From an uncultured Myxococcaceae bacterium (GTDB lineage: Bacteria; Myxococcota_A; Polyangia; Polyangiales; Ga0077539), in the NCBI GenBank assembly GCA_945952225.1, contig CAMFHP010000001.1, positions 62,001 to 126,000 of the forward strand: DNA of 64,000 nucleotides. The letters run 5' to 3'. Positions 26,547 to 37,286 of the stretch are shown piece after piece; within the stretch, counting starts at the first letter, position 1; every line of letters starts with the position of its first letter. The position numbers and the translations under genes are program-made. The notes beneath the pieces are model-generated. The model ran no database searches and was not told the origin of the DNA. It saw nothing but the letters and a program-made list of their open reading frames with translations.

Positions 26547-27788
26547 TCAGTCCTTGCCGAGCACGACGACGTGCTCGCGCTTGGGCTGCTTCGCGAAGGC
26601 TCGCACGCTGTCGCGGTCGAAGACCTTTCGCTCCTGCGAGGCGCGCGCGACCACACGGAGTCCCGCTCCCGTGGCCGCCTCGCGCAGCACCTTGTCGGCC
26701 CGCACGGCGGTCTCGCCCGCGGCGCCATCGGCGATGACCACCGCGGCCCGCGCGCCGGGGCGCATCACCCGCGCGAAGGCCGCCGCCATCGACCCGAGCT
26801 CGCGCCGAAAGCGCAGCGCGCCGGCCTCGGGCACGTCGAACCATCGGGCCGCGCCGATCTCGTTCGACTCCATGTGCGACGCGTCGAGCTTGAGCCACGC
26901 ATAGCGCCGCGCGTGGTGATCCACGTAGTTGTACGTGTTCGCGTACGGCGGCGACGTGACGATCACATCGATGGATCCGGGCGCCACCGTGGTGAGCGCC
27001 GCGGCGTCGTCGACGGAGAGGTCGACGGGGGCAGCGCCCTGCGGAACGGCGCTCGCGAGGGCCGCGAGGCATCGATCGAGCTCGCGGGCCTTGAAGGCGA
27101 AGAAGCGCAGCGCATCGAAGGGGGCCACGTCTTTGCGAACGTGCCGCGCGTCGCTGTCCGACGCCTGGAGGCTGACCTTCACCAGCACCGACGAGAGCAG
27201 CATGCGCAGGGCCGGGCGCGTGACGCGGTCGCAGCGCGCGATCTCGCTCGCGAGCGCGGCCACCTCGCGGAGCGTGTGCGGCGCGAACCACCGCGACTCG
27301 TTGGGCGGCACCGGAGACTTCACGCGGGCCACGCACAGCTCCTCGGCGCGGCGCGCGACGCGGTGGGTGGCCTCGACGATCGCGCGGCGCTCGTCGGCGG
27401 TGGTCACGCGGGTCTTGAGCGTGGCGAGCTCGATGGCGAAGGGCGAGAGGTCGCGGCCGTACGTGCGATGCCCTGCGACGAGCGATTCGACGAGCACGGT
27501 GCCCGAGCCGCAGAAGGGGTCGAGCACGGTGCATGGAGCGGGCGCGAGGGCCGCGAGGAGCGCGCGGGTCACCTCGGGGTGCAGTCGCGCGGGATAGGCG
27601 TGGAAGGGGTGCGTGAGCGTCGCGTCGCGCTCGCCGGGGCGCACGGTGAGGGCGGCCACGAGGCGCTGCGCGAGGGCTTCATCGCCCGCGGTCTCGACGG
27701 CACCGCCCACGTTCACCAGCGCGCGCTTCGCGTGCTTGCGCTGGAGCAGCGGACGGTGCGCGGAGGAACGGTCGTCGGGGGGGGGCAT
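26547..27788 (-). CDS. Solitary site-specific DNA methyltransferase
   Basis: This 413-residue methyltransferase has motif I as LDPFCGSGTVLVES (about residues 88-101), preceded by HPFHAYPARLHPEV typical of amino-methyltransferases, and motif IV as TSPPYANTYNY (about residues 281-291). SPPY points to N4-cytosine or N6-adenine methylation. Motif I comes before motif IV with about 180 residues between them, the order in which the target-recognition part is internal. No restriction endonuclease gene is adjacent, so it is an orphan or acts in regulation. An RNA-guanine (Trm11-like) role is less likely but not excluded. Confidence 0.8.
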   Translation of the reverse strand: MPPPDDRSSAHRPLLQRKHAKRALVNVGGAVETAGDEALAQRLVAALTVRPGERDATLTHPFHAYPARLHPEVTRALLAALAPAPCTVLDPFCGSGTVLVESLVAGHRTYGRDLSPFAIELATLKTRVTTADERRAIVEATHRVARRAEELCVARVKSPVPPNESRWFAPHTLREVAALASEIARCDRVTRPALRMLLSSVLVKVSLQASDSDARHVRKDVAPFDALRFFAFKARELDRCLAALASAVPQGAAPVDLSVDDAAALTTVAPGSIDVIVTSPPYANTYNYVDHHARRYAWLKLDASHMESNEIGAARWFDVPEAGALRFRRELGSMAAAFARVMRPGARAAVVIADGAAGETAVRADKVLREAATGAGLRVVARASQERKVFDRDSVRAFAKQPKREHVVVLGKD

Positions 27789-27847
27789 CGAAGGGGGGCG
27801 ACGGGTAGCGCGATTCCGGGGTGAACGCCAGCGCGACCCGTTGCGGA

Positions 27848-28894
27848 TCAGCGCGTGGCGCGTGCGGCGAGCTCGCGGCGCGCGGCGGCGCTGCGGCGGT
27901 AGTCCGTCGGGGTCTGTCCCGTGACCATGCGGAACGCGCGGCGGAAGCTTCCCTCGTCGTTCCAGCCCGTCTCCTGCGCGATGGCCTTCACGGGGAGCGT
28001 GGGCGTGTCGAGCAGGGCGCGCGCGGTCTCGATGCGCACGCGACGGATGAACTCCAGCGGCGTCTCGCCCGTGCTCTCGGCGAAGCGACGGTGCAGCGTG
28101 CGGAGCGAGAGGCCCAGCGCGCGGGCCAGCTCGGTGGTGCTCAACGGCGCGTTGCGGGCCACGCGCACCACACGGGTCGCGCGGCGGATGAGGTCTTCGT
28201 CTTGCGCCATGGGGGCCGGGGCCACGAGGGCGTCGCGCTGGGCCACCGCGCCGAGCACGGCGAAGTCACGGAGCGCGCGCGCCACCTCGGGGCCGCAGAG
28301 CCCGTGCACCGCCGCGAGGCCGATGTCGACCCACGACATGGGACCGCCCGCGGTCACCACGCGGGTGTCTTCGGTGAGCCCCGCGCCGTAGGCCCAATCT
28401 CCGTGGGGAAAGCGCTGCTTGAGCGCGTCGTGGAGCCACCAGGTCGTGGTGCACCGGCGCCCGTCGAGGAGCCCCGCGAGACCGATGGCGAAGACGCCCG
28501 CGCACGACCCGAGCACCCACGTGCCTGAGGCGTGGAGATCGCGCACCCAGCGGTGCGCCTGGGCCCACGGACCCGCCGTCGCGTCGAGCGCGTTCACGTC
28601 GGTGAGAAACCCCGGGATGAGCACCGCGTGGGCGTGCTCGATCTCGGAGAATGCGACGTCGGGGCGGTGGGGCACGCCGCGGCCGTCGAGAAAGGGATCG
28701 CGGGTGATTCCTGCCACGCGCACGCGAACCCGCGGCGGCGCGAGGCTCGACGGGCCCGTGTGCATCACGGCGCGGTCGACGAGGTTCAGCAGGTCGACGA
28801 GGCCGATGAGACCCGAGGGGAGACATCCCGGGAGGCCGAGGATGACGAACTCGGTGTGGTAGCTCGGTGGGGGGCGGTCGAGGGTGTAGGGCAT
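27848..28894 (-). CDS. GlxA-type AraC-family transcriptional regulator
   Basis: This 348-residue regulator has an N-terminal DJ-1/PfpI-like domain (about residues 12-195, with LGSCAGVF as the nucleophile-elbow-like Cys segment, probably a ligand-binding remnant) and a C-terminal AraC domain with two helix-turn-helix units ([21 protein letters not shown], and [20 protein letters not shown]). GlxA-type regulators sense small amines or amino-acid derivatives. It is divergent from uvrB, and the gap contains repeats that could be its operator. Confidence 0.88.
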   Translation of the reverse strand: MPYTLDRPPPSYHTEFVILGLPGCLPSGLIGLVDLLNLVDRAVMHTGPSSLAPPRVRVRVAGITRDPFLDGRGVPHRPDVAFSEIEHAHAVLIPGFLTDVNALDATAGPWAQAHRWVRDLHASGTWVLGSCAGVFAIGLAGLLDGRRCTTTWWLHDALKQRFPHGDWAYGAGLTEDTRVVTAGGPMSWVDIGLAAVHGLCGPEVARALRDFAVLGAVAQRDALVAPAPMAQDEDLIRRATRVVRVARNAPLSTTELARALGLSLRTLHRRFAESTGETPLEFIRRVRIETARALLDTPTLPVKAIAQETGWNDEGSFRRAFRMVTGQTPTDYRRSAAARRELAARATR

Positions 28895-28909
28895 GTGGGT
28901 GGTCCCGAT

Positions 28910-28958
28910 GCCACAGAGTGGCGTGGCAGAAAAACCGAGGTGCGCCGGGTGGCAGAAA
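28910..28958. promoter_or_regulatory. Direct and inverted repeats in front of the GlxA-type regulator
   Basis: TGGCAGAAA occurs twice (28924-28932 and 28950-28958), 26 bases apart, and GCCAC-AGA-GTGGC (28910-28922) is a perfect inverted repeat. All lie within 65 bases of the regulator's start. AraC-family proteins bind direct repeats of this size, so autoregulation is the natural reading. The divergent uvrB start is about 200 bases away. Confidence 0.5.
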
Positions 28959-29159
28959 TTGAATCAAGCCTGTCCAGCGTGCCGATGCAGGCGTGACTTC
29001 CGAAGGGTGCCCGCAGCGCCGCACGTCGGCGACCGATGGGGGGCACGATCGCGCGTGAAGGGCGTCGCCGTGGCTCGTTTTCAAGCTCGGCTCCGGCGGA
29101 GAGGCGCGCGCGCAGCGCCCTTGACCCGCCCTGCGATCCGCGCGAGGGGTGACGGTCCC

Positions 29160-31309
<2,150 letters not shown>

Positions 31310-31310
<1 letters not shown>

Positions 31311-32287
31311 TGGTCGCGGTGGTGCAGCTTCGCGGCGCGTGCGTCGAGTGTGAGCACGCGGTCTCTGCCGTGGCCGTCGAGGGCGGACGCGCGGTGTGGC
31401 GCGTGGGCGACGGGCGCGAGACGACCTTCCGCTCGGCGTCGAAGCCCTTTCAGCTCGCGTGCTCGCTCGAAGCCCTCGGAGACCCCGCGGTCACCGTGGA
31501 GGAGCTCGCCGTGGGCGCCGCCTCGCACAGCGCGGAGCCCCATCACCTCGCGGTCGTGCGGCGCATCCTCGCGCGCTTCGGGGCGCCGGAGTCGGGGCTC
31601 CGTTGTGGCACGCATCCTCCCGCGCACGGGCCCAGCGCCGAGGCCATTCTGCGCGCGGGCGGATCGTTCAGCGACGTGCACAACAACTGCTCGGGCAAGC
31701 ACGCGTTCATGCTCGCCGCGGCCCTCGCCAACGGGTGGAGCGACGACTACCGACCCTTCGAGCACCCGCTCCAGCAGCGCATCGCCGCGCGCCTCGCCGC
31801 GTGGATGGAGCACACCCCCACGCACGCCATCGACGGCTGCGGCGTGCCCACCTTCGTGCAGCCGCTGGAGGCCGTCGCGCGGGGCTGGTGGCAGGTCGCG
31901 CGGGCCATGCGCGATGTGACAGACAACGTCACCATCGATGCGCTCACGCACCGTCTCGGACGGGTGGGGCTCGCGATGGCGGCGCATCCCGAGCTCACCT
32001 CGGGCACGGGGCGCCTCGACCTCGACGTGGTGCGCGCCGCGCGGGAGCCCATGGCCGTGAAGGTCGGCGCGATGGGGCTGTTCTGCATGGCCCTGCCGGC
32101 GCGCGACCTGGCCATCGCGGTGAAGGTGCACTCGGGCTCGATGGAGGCGCTCCCTGCGCTCGTGGCGTGGGCCCTCGGCGAGGCGGCGCCGGGCGCGTGG
32201 GCGACGCCCGAGGGGTGGGAGCCCCTGCGCGTGCGCAACGTGGTGGGCCGCGACGTGGGGCGCTGGACGGTCGACCCGGCGCGTTGA
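31310..32287 (+). CDS. Asparaginase II family (ReAV-like)
   Basis: This 325-residue protein matches the Asparaginase_II family, unrelated to EcAII, and resembles the Rhizobium etli ReAV enzyme. Conserved segments are FRSASKPFQ (Ser-Lys), HNNCSGKHAF and DGCGVPTF, whose Cys and Lys correspond to the zinc/active-site residues described for that group. It would hydrolyse L-asparagine to aspartate in the cytoplasm. The ATG shares a base with the uvrB stop, so it is translationally coupled to a DNA repair gene, an unexpected partner. Confidence 0.85.
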
Positions 32288-32336
32288 CACCGCGCGCTCG
32301 CGGAGGGCACAACAGCGCGCCCCCCGCTCGATTCCC

Positions 32337-34298
32337 ATGACGCTGCTCCAGGTCGATCACGTGAGCTTCGGCTACGGCGCCGAGGTGTTGTTCGAAGACG
32401 TCTCGTTCTCGCTCGGCGCGGGCGAGCGGCTCGCGCTCGTGGCGCCCAACGGTCAGGGCAAGAGCACGCTGCTGCGCATCGTGGCGGGCGAGGTGGCGCC
32501 CGACGAGGGGCGTGTGCTGATGCCGAAGGGCACGCGCGTGGGGTACCTCCGGCAGTCCCATGAGCCCGACGCGGCGGGGCGTGTGCTCGATGTGCTGCTG
32601 GCTCCCTTCGCCGAGGCCCGCGCGGCCCGCGAGGCGCTCACTGCGGCCGAACACGCCGCCGCCGACGGAACCCCCGAGAGCCTCGAACGCCTCGCCCGCG
32701 CGCAGGATCGCCATCACCACACGGGCGCCGACGCGATCGAGCGCGAGGTCTCGACGGTGGCCCATCGCGTGGGCTTCTCGGACCGTGATCTGGAGCGTTC
32801 CGTGGCGTCGCTGTCGGGCGGCGAACGCGGACGGTTGCAGCTCGCGGCGGTGCTGGTGTCGAAGCCCGACGTGCTCCTGCTCGACGAGCCCACGAACCAC
32901 CTCGACATCGAGAGCACCGAGTGGCTCGAAGGCTTTCTTCGGCAGTTCGCGGGCGCGGTGGTGGTGGTGTCGCACGACCGCGCGTTTCTCGACGCGACGT
33001 GTCCGATGACGGGCGAGCTCGGGCTGCTGCGGTTCAGGCTCTATCCCGCGCCGTACTCGCAGTACCTCACGCTGCGCGAGGAGACCCTCACGCGCGAGCG
33101 GCGCGAGGTCGAGATGCAGCGCGCGGAGATCGCGAAGACCGAGGAGTTCATTCGTCGCAACCTCGCGGGGCAGAAGACCAACCAGGCGAAGTCGCGGCGG
33201 CGGATGCTGGAGAAGGTCGCGCGGCTCGAACTCCCCGAGGACGTGTGGTCCGACGCGGCGAAGGTGGGGATGCGCTTCGCCACGCCCCGGCGCTCGGGCG
33301 ACGTGGTGATCGAGGCCAGCGGGCTCACGGCCACCCGCGGCGGGCGACGGCTCTTCGCGGGAATCGACCTGAAGCTCCGTCGGTTGGATCGGCTTGCGAT
33401 CGTGGGTCCCAACGGCACGGGCAAGAGCACCCTTCTCAAGATGCTCGCGGGCATGAGCGGCGACGCGGGCCGCGATGATGGCGGCGAGGTGCGCCGGGGC
33501 ACCAACCTCGACGCGGGCTACTTCGACCAGCACCTCGAATCGCTCGACCCCGCGTGGAGCTGCGTCGACGCCGTGCGCTCCGTGCGACCCGACATGGTCT
33601 CCGACGCGGCGAGGCAGTACCTCGCGCGGTTCCGGTTCTACGGCGACGATCCGTTTCGCAAGGTGGCGTCACTTTCGGGCGGAGAGCGCACGCGCCTCGC
33701 GCTCGCGCGGTTGCTCCTCGTGCCGCGCAACCTGCTGCTCCTCGACGAGCCCACGAACCACCTCGACATTCCCGCGTGCGAGATTCTCGAAGAGGCCCTG
33801 CGGCACTTCGAAGGCACGCTCGTGGTGGTCTCGCACGATCGGTACTTTCTCGACCGCGTGTCGACCCGCGTGCTCCACCTCGAAGACGGCCGCGCCACGC
33901 ACCATCCCGGCGGCTACGCCGACTACCACGCGCGGCGTGACCTTCACGACGGCGCCGACGTGCGCGCCGACCGACGCGATGTGGCCCCGCCGACGAGCCC
34001 TCGCGGCGGATCTTCGGGTGTGACGGAGAATGTCACCGCTCCTTCGCGCGAGTCCCACGAGGAGCGCAAGCGGAGGCAGCGCGAGGCCGAGCGTCGGCAG
34101 AAGCGTGTGGGCGAGCTCGAACGGCTCGTGGCCGATGGTGAAGCGAGGCTCCAGGCGATGCGCGCGGCGCTCGCGACGGGCCCGGGTGATGATTGGGAGA
34201 AGGTCGCCGAGATGGCCGAGGCCGAGCAGACGCTCGCGCGCCAGGTCGACGGATGGACCGACGAGTGGATGCGTCTTTCGGAGGGTGCCGATGCGTGA
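32337..34298 (+). CDS. ABC-F family ATPase
   Basis: This 653-residue protein has two ABC domains without membrane helices. Walker A is APNGQGKST and GPNGTGKST; the signatures are LSGGERGRL and LSGGERTRL; Walker B is DVLLLDEPTNHLD and NLLLLDEPTNHLD. A linker of about 80 helical residues (ERREVEMQRAEIAKTEEF) separates them. A C-terminal coiled coil (KRRQREAERRQKRVGELERL) resembles the Uup type. ABC-F proteins act on ribosomes in translation or resistance. The N-terminal nucleotide loop is APNGQ rather than the more usual GxNGx(G). It overlaps the next gene by eight bases. Confidence 0.92.
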   Translation: MTLLQVDHVSFGYGAEVLFEDVSFSLGAGERLALVAPNGQGKSTLLRIVAGEVAPDEGRVLMPKGTRVGYLRQSHEPDAAGRVLDVLLAPFAEARAAREALTAAEHAAADGTPESLERLARAQDRHHHTGADAIEREVSTVAHRVGFSDRDLERSVASLSGGERGRLQLAAVLVSKPDVLLLDEPTNHLDIESTEWLEGFLRQFAGAVVVVSHDRAFLDATCPMTGELGLLRFRLYPAPYSQYLTLREETLTRERREVEMQRAEIAKTEEFIRRNLAGQKTNQAKSRRRMLEKVARLELPEDVWSDAAKVGMRFATPRRSGDVVIEASGLTATRGGRRLFAGIDLKLRRLDRLAIVGPNGTGKSTLLKMLAGMSGDAGRDDGGEVRRGTNLDAGYFDQHLESLDPAWSCVDAVRSVRPDMVSDAARQYLARFRFYGDDPFRKVASLSGGERTRLALARLLLVPRNLLLLDEPTNHLDIPACEILEEALRHFEGTLVVVSHDRYFLDRVSTRVLHLEDGRATHHPGGYADYHARRDLHDGADVRADRRDVAPPTSPRGGSSGVTENVTAPSRESHEERKRRQREAERRQKRVGELERLVADGEARLQAMRAALATGPGDDWEKVAEMAEAEQTLARQVDGWTDEWMRLSEGADA

Positions 34299-35022
34299 AC
34301 GAGTCGCGTTGCTGGTGGTGGCGGTGTCGCTCGCGGCGGGGGCGTGCAAGCCCGCGAACGAGGGCGCGCGCGCGCCGCAGGTGACGCCCGAGACGGCGCG
34401 CGGCGGAGAGCCTGCGCCGGCGGTGCCCTTCGAGGTGCGGGCCACGTCGACGGAGGTGCTGTGGTTCTGGTTCGATGAGCGCGGCGCGGCGCACTCGGCG
34501 ACCATGGTGGACAACATTCCGCCCGATCGTCGGGCGATGGTGCGGGTGGATCCGACGCGTCCCGAGCTGCGCGCCGCGGGGTGGGTGTACCTCGCGGACC
34601 TGCGCACGCCCGATGCGCGCGGGGTCTTTCCTGCGCGGGCCGTGCGCTCGGAGGAACTCTCGCAGCAGCTCATGGCCATGGCGGGCGCGCAGGGGCCGCA
34701 GGGCGCGCCGCCGAACGCAGAGCCCGGCGCGCAGGCGCACGCAGGGGGCGATCCGCACGGGCAGCCGCAGGGGGCGGGGGTGATCATCTACGGCGCCTCG
34801 TGGTGCCACGCGTGCCACGACGCGGCGGCCTGGCTCCGTGAGCACCACGTGGCCTTCGTCGAGAAGGACATCGAGCAGGACCCCGCGGCCCACGCCGAGA
34901 TGATGGACAAGGCCCGTCGCGCGAATGTGCCCACGGGGTCCATTCCGATCATCGACGTGCGCGGTCGGGTGATGGTGGGCTTCTCGGCGCCGGACCTCGA
35001 ACGCGCGCTCGCGGGCGGCTGA
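34291..35022 (+). CDS. Lipoprotein with glutaredoxin-like CHAC domain
   Basis: This 243-residue protein has a signal ending in LAAGACK (lipidation at Cys19 likely). It has an N-terminal unknown part, a Gln/Gly/Pro-rich linker and a C-terminal glutaredoxin/thioredoxin-fold domain beginning IIYGASWCHACHDAA, with Trp171 and the redox pair Cys172-Cys175, and a cis-Pro segment (GSIPIIDV). A periplasmic thiol-disulfide role is likely. The start overlaps the ABC-F stop by eight bases. Confidence 0.78.
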   Translation: MRERVALLVVAVSLAAGACKPANEGARAPQVTPETARGGEPAPAVPFEVRATSTEVLWFWFDERGAAHSATMVDNIPPDRRAMVRVDPTRPELRAAGWVYLADLRTPDARGVFPARAVRSEELSQQLMAMAGAQGPQGAPPNAEPGAQAHAGGDPHGQPQGAGVIIYGASWCHACHDAAAWLREHHVAFVEKDIEQDPAAHAEMMDKARRANVPTGSIPIIDVRGRVMVGFSAPDLERALAGG

Positions 35023-35039
35023 GCACCGGGGATCACACC

Positions 35040-35939
35040 GTGTCGTCGGAGCCGTCTGCGCCGCCGCCGCGTCCGGTTCGTACGACGCGTCCGGTGACCT
35101 TCAACGACGCCGTGCGCGTGGGGCTCCGTCCCGCGCCGCTGCGCGACCTCTACCACTCGCTCATGAAGATGAGCTGGGGGCGCATGCTCGCGTTCATCGC
35201 GGGCGCGTACCTCACGCTCAACACCCTCTTCGCGTTGGCCTACCTCGCGGGCGGCGACTGCATCGAGAACGCGGAGCCCGGCTCGTTTCACGACGCGTTC
35301 TTCTTCAGCGTGCAGACCATGGCGACCATCGGGTACGGCAAGCTCGTTCCGCGGACGACCTACGCCAACGCGATGGTGGCCTTCGAAGCGCTCTGCGGCA
35401 TCGTGGGCACCGCGATGGCCACGGGGCTCATGTTCGCGAAGTTCGCGCGGCCCACGGCGCGGGTGCTGTTCAGCCGCGTGGCGATCGTCACGACGCGCGA
35501 CGGGCAGCGCTCGCTGATGTTCCGCATGGCCAACGAGCGCGGAGACCAGATCGTCGAGGCCAGCGTGCGCGTGGTGCTCACCCGCAACGAGGTGACCGCC
35601 GAGGGCGAGCGCGTGCGGCGCTTTCACGACCTCACGCTCTCGCGCGACCGCAACGCGGCCTTCGCGCTGTCATGGACGGCCGTGCATCCGATCACCCGCG
35701 CGAGCCCGCTCCACGACGCGACCTACGAGAGCATGGCGGCGAGCGATGCGCTGCTCATCGTGGCGCTCGTGGGCATCGACGAGGTGAGCGCCCAGACCGT
35801 GCACGCGCGCCACGTCTACGGCCCCGACGACCTGCGCTGGGACGAGCGCTTCGTCGACGTGCTGGGCCGCACCGACGACGGGCGCAGGATCATCGACTAC
35901 CGCGTGTTTCACGACACCACGCGCGACCCGCACGGGTGA
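35040..35939 (+). CDS. KirBac-type inward-rectifier potassium channel
   Basis: This 299-residue channel subunit starts at GTG. It has two membrane helices (about residues 49-72 and 117-139) around the pore helix and filter TMATIGYGKLVP; the second helix segment GIVGTAMATGLMFAKFARP is characteristic of bacterial Kir channels. The C-terminal half (about residues 145-299) is the beta-sandwich cytoplasmic domain that gates the pore. It would be a tetramer in the inner membrane. It lies 17 bases after the glutaredoxin-like gene. Confidence 0.9.
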   Translation: MSSEPSAPPPRPVRTTRPVTFNDAVRVGLRPAPLRDLYHSLMKMSWGRMLAFIAGAYLTLNTLFALAYLAGGDCIENAEPGSFHDAFFFSVQTMATIGYGKLVPRTTYANAMVAFEALCGIVGTAMATGLMFAKFARPTARVLFSRVAIVTTRDGQRSLMFRMANERGDQIVEASVRVVLTRNEVTAEGERVRRFHDLTLSRDRNAAFALSWTAVHPITRASPLHDATYESMAASDALLIVALVGIDEVSAQTVHARHVYGPDDLRWDERFVDVLGRTDDGRRIIDYRVFHDTTRDPHG

Positions 35940-35942
35940 CCT

Positions 35943-37211
35943 TCAGCAGACGATTCCGCGGCCCGGAATGCCGATGTCGTCGAGGGCCTCGCCGAGCGAG
36001 GGGTGCTTCTCGACCAGCGCGCGGAACGACGCGAGACCCACCTTCGCCGCGAGCACGGTGCCCAGCGTGCGGGCCGTCACACCCGCGGGCTCGCCTTCGA
36101 GAATGCTCCGCAGGCCCACACAATCACCCGCGCGGGCCCGCACGGGCTGACGGCCGTTGAGCGCGCCGCCGTAGACCTCGACCTCGCCCGCGGCGACGAT
36201 CCAGAACGCGAGCGGGGGCGCGCCCTCGCCGAGCATCAGGTCGCCCGCGTGAAGCATCACGGGTTCGAAGCGCGCGTAGGCCACGCCGCGCTGGTCGGGC
36301 GAGAGTCGACGGAGCAGCGGCGATGCGCGGCCGATGGAGGCGAAGGCCCGCTCCCACGCGGCGTCTTCGAGGGCCATGCGCACGGTGGGAACCTCGCGGG
36401 CCAGCCAGCTCACGAGCGAGCGGGGAAGGGCCGCCGCGGTGATGGGCGCGCGCGCCGTCGCGGTCATCACGCCGGGGCCGCCGTAGAGCGCGCCGAGCTC
36501 GCCCACAAAATCACCGACGCCGAGGGGCGTTCCCGGGCCCTCTTCGCCCATCGCGCGGAGGATGCCGCGGCCTTCGAGGATCACGTAGAGCGGCGGCTCG
36601 TGGCCCGCGTGACCGGGGAGCAGCATCGCCTCGCCGGGTTCGAAGTGCACCACCGACACCTGACGCGCGATGGCCCGCACGGTCTCACCCGGCGACTCGC
36701 GGAGCAGCGGCAGCGTGGCGAGCTTCGCGGCGAGCCCTTCGGCTTCGGCCGCGCGCTGCGGGAGGAAGCTCACCGCGTTGCGCAGCGCCGAGGCGAGTTC
36801 GAGCGAGAGCCGACTGTTGACCTCGCCGCTCGTCGAGGGGTCGTCGTGTTCGATGAGCCGCGGCGGCGACTCGCGCAGGGCCACGAAGCTCGTGGGCACC
36901 TGGCTCGGTTGGGTGGTCACGCGCGGCGGCGTCGAGCCCGTGGCCGAACCCAGCGAGGGCGCGCTCGAACGCGTGGGCGGCGGCGGTGCCGACGAGAGGG
37001 CCGCGGCGAGGCGCGCGACCTCGAGGGCCGCTTCGTCGTTGCCCGCGTCCATGAGGTGCTCGACGGCGCGGCGGTACCAGACCACGGCGTTCTCGGTGTC
37101 GCCGCGATCCTGAAGCGTGCGCGCCGTGGTGAGCGCCCACTGCGCCTCGTCGTCGTGGGCGTCGCTCTCGCCCTCGGAAATCGGAATGCTCGGGTCCTGC
37201 ACGGGCTCCAT
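35943..37211 (-). CDS. Protein with tandem cyclic-nucleotide-binding-like domains
   Basis: This 422-residue cytoplasmic protein has an N-terminal helical/TPR-like part (VVWYRRAVEHLMDAG), a Pro/Ser/Thr-rich linker, and two consecutive cNMP-binding folds (about residues 170-285 and 290-410). Each has the beta-roll signs, for example FEPGEAMLLPG, VGDFVGELGALYGG and AGDCVGLRSILEGEPAG. The phosphate-binding cassette Arg is not obvious in either, so ligand binding is uncertain. No output domain is present; it may act through partners. It lies 75 bases downstream of a DUF4388 gene and is probably co-transcribed with it. Confidence 0.78.
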   Translation of the reverse strand: MEPVQDPSIPISEGESDAHDDEAQWALTTARTLQDRGDTENAVVWYRRAVEHLMDAGNDEAALEVARLAAALSSAPPPPTRSSAPSLGSATGSTPPRVTTQPSQVPTSFVALRESPPRLIEHDDPSTSGEVNSRLSLELASALRNAVSFLPQRAAEAEGLAAKLATLPLLRESPGETVRAIARQVSVVHFEPGEAMLLPGHAGHEPPLYVILEGRGILRAMGEEGPGTPLGVGDFVGELGALYGGPGVMTATARAPITAAALPRSLVSWLAREVPTVRMALEDAAWERAFASIGRASPLLRRLSPDQRGVAYARFEPVMLHAGDLMLGEGAPPLAFWIVAAGEVEVYGGALNGRQPVRARAGDCVGLRSILEGEPAGVTARTLGTVLAAKVGLASFRALVEKHPSLGEALDDIGIPGRGIVC

Positions 37212-37286
37212 GGGCGTCTACCAGCTTTCCGTACACGCGGTGTAATCCCTGCGCAATGCGGCCGCTGCACCGCGACGCGGCACCCC

